Source of the DNA: Sipunculus nudus
Taxonomy: Eukaryota > Annelida > Sipuncula > Golfingiida > Sipunculidae
Direction: 5' to 3'
Length of the DNA: 64,000 nucleotides
NCBI GenBank assembly: GCA_026874595.1
Contig: CM049309.1
Coordinates: forward strand, 48,900,079-48,964,078
The notes below the pieces were generated by a model that had not been told where the DNA came from, searched no databases, and saw nothing but the letters and a program-made list of their open reading frames with translations. The position numbers were made by a program, and so were the translations under genes. Of this stretch, positions 60,180 to 64,000 are shown one piece after another (within the stretch, counting starts at the first letter, position 1; each line of letters begins with the position of its first letter).

Positions 60180-61900
60180 TGAACAAATAGACAGGCAAGT
60201 CCGGTCACGATGCAACATCTGTTTACACATTCCAAACAAACTGCAAGACTAGGAAACTGCGTCTTCTAGGAACACGTGGGGGAAAAGTTTTTCGTCGCAG
60301 AAATTTTCTCATTTATCAGGAATACATCTACAATGTAGTTTCCGTTTGTATAACGGTAACCACGAGTTAGACTTCTTGGCACGATAAAAATCTCAATACA
60401 CTTTGAGTCTCCTTTCTTATTACCATATTTAGCCTGTCATAATCCCGAATATCCCGACTGCAAACCATTGCAAAATACATAATTAGCATGCCAAGTGTGA
60501 GAATGTTCAAGACCTAACACCTGAAAATCTCTGATGAGACTCGTGGAGTTCTAAAAGAAAAAGAACATCCCATAGTCAAACAAAACACCGTAAGCAAAAT
60601 ATTAGATATAGATAACGTTCCTATTCTAATACCTTCATAATACAACTTAACTATATAACACGTTTAACAACTGCCATGTAACACACAGGCAAATTCAGAA
60701 TACACTATTTCGTATATACCTGGAATATGTGATCAGTAACGAAGGTTGGTCACAGAAAATACATGAATCCAACAAAAATACACATAATGTCCTTTAAATG
60801 ATTTAGATTTAGATAAACCCGTGCTATATGCGGGCTGCTTCAGTACGTCTTACAGGAACAAATATATTTTCGAAAAGACATCGATTGAAGTTTATTGGTA
60901 AGATTATTGGCACAGTCGTGTTCCAGTTCTATTTTACTGCTGTACTATTGCGCAAGGTTGCCCTGAATGTCCAGATAAAATGTTAGAAATTATGGTTCAT
61001 CTAACTGTCATCAGCTGACATAATGTCCTTGTAATGTTTTGAGGATGAGCTTATATAATATAGATAGCAGAAAGCCTGGACATCTTACATGCAAGTCCAG
61101 TGGTTGCTTCTCTATCCGAATAATTCAACAAGGTGGCACTCACAATCCGCAATTGGCCTACGTTCCACACTTCAATGTAAACGAGCATTAGACGGAGCAT
61201 TTTCTGCATATGGTACCTCGTGACCGGATGATCGTGCGTGGTTCTGTCAATTTAGCGTGCAGTCTGCGCAATACTTAATGCATTTCCAGAAGTCTCCAGA
61301 AAAAAAAACTTCCAAAGAAATAACAAATCTTTGCTTTTTACCTAGCCCAAGGAAAAAAAATGTTTTTCAGCTGTTTCTTTGTGTGCATGACTTAAGATGT
61401 GGAATCTGGAGTAATTTTTGGCGATGTTAATTTGGATCAAAAGGCCAGACACTGCTGTGTGCATCATACGGCTTTTATTTTCGTCGCAGAAAGTTGCTAT
61501 GCCTTCACGGATTTTCCACAGCTTCGCATTCAGGAAACTGGTCACCACACGACAGCCGTGTTCCTCTCCAGACCACAATCCGAGTCCAAATGCAGGTCCG
61601 AGCCAAAGAAAAATATATTCCCAAAGTTTGAGCTTCATTTTACCTTCAAGTCCAAATTTGAGTTCCTTGATCGGAGATATAGGAGTCCTTTGTTATTAAA
61701 TGGTAGTATGGCCAGTGGAACAGATTTGGTTTGTTTCCCCCCTAAACGAAGTTGCTTCAGGGAAGGTTTTGAATACAATATGAAATTCAAAAGACATTAA
61801 AAATGGACTGATGATTGAAATATCGTTTAAGCAACAGCAATATGTGACCTTGATTCGAGATTCGAGGTCACAAATTATGATTTTGGTCAAATGATGTTAG
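60180..61900. other. Non-coding stretch with a weak repeat patch
   Basis: Around 61575-61690 there are GAGTCCAAAT- and AAGTCCAAATTTGAGT-type words like those in the 4045 and 39340 repeat. The frame 61399-61800 crosses this patch and is not accepted as a gene. Confidence 0.4.
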
Positions 61901-61903
61901 CGC

Positions 61904-61913
61904 AATAATAATG

Positions 61914-61948
<35 letters not shown>

Positions 61949-61949
61949 C
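61904..61949. repeat. (AAT)n microsatellite
   Basis: An AAT run of about 45 bases with one GAT. Confidence 0.95.
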
Positions 61950-63393
61950 CATATCAAACTTAACCTAGATATTAATGTGATGCATTAGTGTTGCATGTAT
62001 GATGACTGCATTTCAATTTGTTTTCAAGTTACTGCGTCAATACTATATCGTGGAAGGACGGAAGGAATACATCATGGCGACAACATGGGACAAAAATAAC
62101 ACATTACAAAGGAATTTAAAAAATTCACTTTCAATATATTTTTTTTATCTGATTCTGGTTTCTCCATTCCTTTCCAGGAGAGCCGAACGCAACTCAAATC
62201 TGAGTCCAACATCAATGCCCGCGCAAATGTTTGCGTCTTTTTCCAGTACAGTTTATTCCAACAAATTAATGGTACATTAAGAAAATAATATTTTTCAATC
62301 CGAAACACACGTACAAATGTGCTTATTAATAATGACCAATATCCAGCAACTGGTTTCTAAGGCAAAAAAAATAATAAATAAAGGTATGGTTCTCAGGTGC
62401 TGCCAGCGTCAATTATAACCCACTGCATCAAAACTTTTTATTTTGATTTTCATCTTTCAAGAAGATAAAATAATAAAATTTGATAAGATATCCTTTGTTA
62501 TGTAGTGCTTTTACCTGTATAGCAAAAAAATATGTTATTATCATGCTTTTCACTCATTATATGACTTTTTTCGAAAGATAAATAAAAAATCGCCCGCCCG
62601 CACTGATTTAAAAAAAAGTGCCTGAGAACAAGACTTTTTTTCGGACTAAATGTTCATATTTAAATTATATTCGTATCCAACGACTACATTGCTCCATTGC
62701 TCTTAGTATTATTTAACGATTGTTTCTAAAAATCTGTGGACTTTGCAATTCGACTTTATGCAAGCAGGTCTAAATTTTTCTTTTGTAAATCCGTACTTAT
62801 TACATTAAGTACTAAGTTTTGTTTTGTCAAATTCAAGAGAACAGATAATATACAATATATTTCAGTACTTATCGCTATAAATAAATAAAAGCCGGTTGAT
62901 TATGCGCAGTCCAACATGTCATTTCATTAAAGAGTGTTGTCATAATGACTGCCGCTATGTATGCCATACAAAGACAGGTCCGTCGAGCATTCAGTATTAA
63001 TTAATCACTATACATAAGTCTTGTTATCAGCAGTAACAGGTGTTCGTCCAGACATCAAAATGGACCGCCATCTGATCCCGTCAGACTCTCCGGGATATTA
63101 ATTTACTTGGAACGAGATGGTGCCCCTGCAGCCGTCAAAATAACGGATTAATACGCAACAGTTATTTCTTATTTGGTGGTAGAAATAGACATGCTGATAT
63201 TCCACTCTTAATTAATTATTGACGCAAAGGAAAGAAGGGCCACTGATAACAAAGACGGATTCTTATGGGTTCAATTAATTATTAAGAAAGAGGCATCGTG
63301 CTTGTCCAAAATTGAATATATATTTATTTAAATATATTGTTAAGCACTTTGGAGCAACGTGCTATTACACCGAGTTTTAAGCCTGTATCTCAA
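61950..63393. other. AT-rich non-coding stretch
   Basis: Nothing recognised on either strand. Confidence 0.4.
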
Positions 63394-63999
63394 TGGGCTA
63401 CGACTGTTGCGACTAGTTAAAGACACAACAATTGCGAGAAAATACGCGAATTAGCGACAATTTACACCTGCAATCACACTGAATTGTACTTACGACACGT
63501 TTACGACATCGCACGAGTGTTGCACCAATGTCATAAGCTGGAGTTCGTACACCTGTCGCGCGAATATTGTGCGATGTTCTCAAGACATTCGCACAACATT
63601 TGTGAGATAATCGCACGACATAAGCAAGAAATAATTGCGATTTTGCTACAATCGCGAGTCCCATGCGATAGATTCTCGCTTTTATCTACAGTCATTCGTA
63701 ATGTAGTTGCATTGGTCGGGGATCCCTCGCAAAATTGTCTCGCAGCCCCTGACTTGCGGAAACTGTTTGGGGATAGTTTGCGACAGGTTCGAGACGGGTT
63801 CAAGACACCAGCGACACCTCTGTGACTATTTTGAGAGAAATTTTTGTCGTGCGAATCTGCGATTTTTCAAATTTTCAAAATTTCTGCGATAAGGAGGCGA
63901 CAGTTTGCGAATCACACAAGGATATTGAGAACTGCTTCGAATGTTCCGAGAATATCTTGCGAATGCCGTTCGCAATTTGTCGCAAGCTGTCGCAGCCCA
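63394..63999. mobile_element. TCGCA/TGCGA-rich fold-back element with terminal inverted repeats
   Basis: The left end TGGGCTACGACTGTTGCGAC is mirrored by the right end GTCGCAAGCTGTCGCAGCCCA. Between them the 5-mers TCGCA and TGCGA occur about twenty times in both orientations, in an otherwise AT-rich window. The ORFs inside on both strands are by-products. The element is nearly complete and ends one base before the window end. Confidence 0.6.
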
Positions 64000-64000
64000 G

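Noticed and set aside
59787-60252. Overlapping GC-rich ORFs of 90, 149 and 94 codons
   Set aside because: Open on three frames over a GC-rich, repeat-like patch; no conserved motif in any.
61399-61800. 133-codon ORF as a gene
   Set aside because: It crosses a patch of dispersed AGTCCAAAT-type repeat words and has no recognisable domain or splice context.
1-64000. A prokaryote-type gene cluster or defence system
   Set aside because: No operon-like gene packing, no long adjacent ORFs and clear GT-AG introns and eukaryotic retroelements; nothing supports it.

Overview
The window looks like AT-rich nuclear DNA of an invertebrate animal, most likely a marine mollusc, perhaps a bivalve. Reasons: small exons with GT-AG introns of 3-4 kb, many (TA)n, (GA)n, (ATT)n and (CA)n microsatellites, and a dense mix of short TIR and fold-back elements, tRNA-derived SINE pieces, LINE 3' ends and solo LTRs. 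There are no operons, no long conserved ORFs and no ribosome binding sites. The mollusc assignment is an inference from repeat style.

Only one protein-coding gene can be assembled with confidence. It is on the + strand, with four phase-compatible exons at 3577-3729, 6569-6666, 9854-9965 and 14113-14345. They encode about 197 residues of a cysteine-rich extracellular protein that ends in a hydrophobic tail, as in GPI-anchored or single-pass proteins. The 5' end is missing; a phase-compatible but unproven upstream exon ends at 594. Intron 2 holds a decayed N-terminal piece of a RecQ-like helicase (8473-8795). Intron 3 holds a (TA)n tract, a short MITE fragment and an array of a satellite-like repeat.

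From 14.3 kb to the end the window is mainly repeats and unique AT-rich DNA. Four solo LTRs of one family, with TATA box and AATAAA, lie at 16453-17208 (-), 21154-21879 (+), 28615-29425 (+) and 36036-36846 (-). A continuous repeat block from 23.4 to 27.0 kb has a 60-bp satellite, a higher-order repeat of about 500 bp and a LINE reverse-transcriptase 3' end. A second LINE 3' end is at 32761-33180. Other elements are a 625-bp long-TIR element (39637-40261), a 159-bp palindromic MITE (18925-19083), fold-back elements rich in one repeated short word (5.4, 18.0, 48.4 and 63.4 kb), a 577-bp tandem duplication (56380-57535), 160-bp and 128-bp duplications, and an 800-bp GAT-rich strand-asymmetric tract (53640-54440).

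I see no gene cluster or defence-like system. The best leads are the unrecognised cysteine-rich surface protein, the word-rich fold-back elements and the solo-LTR family.
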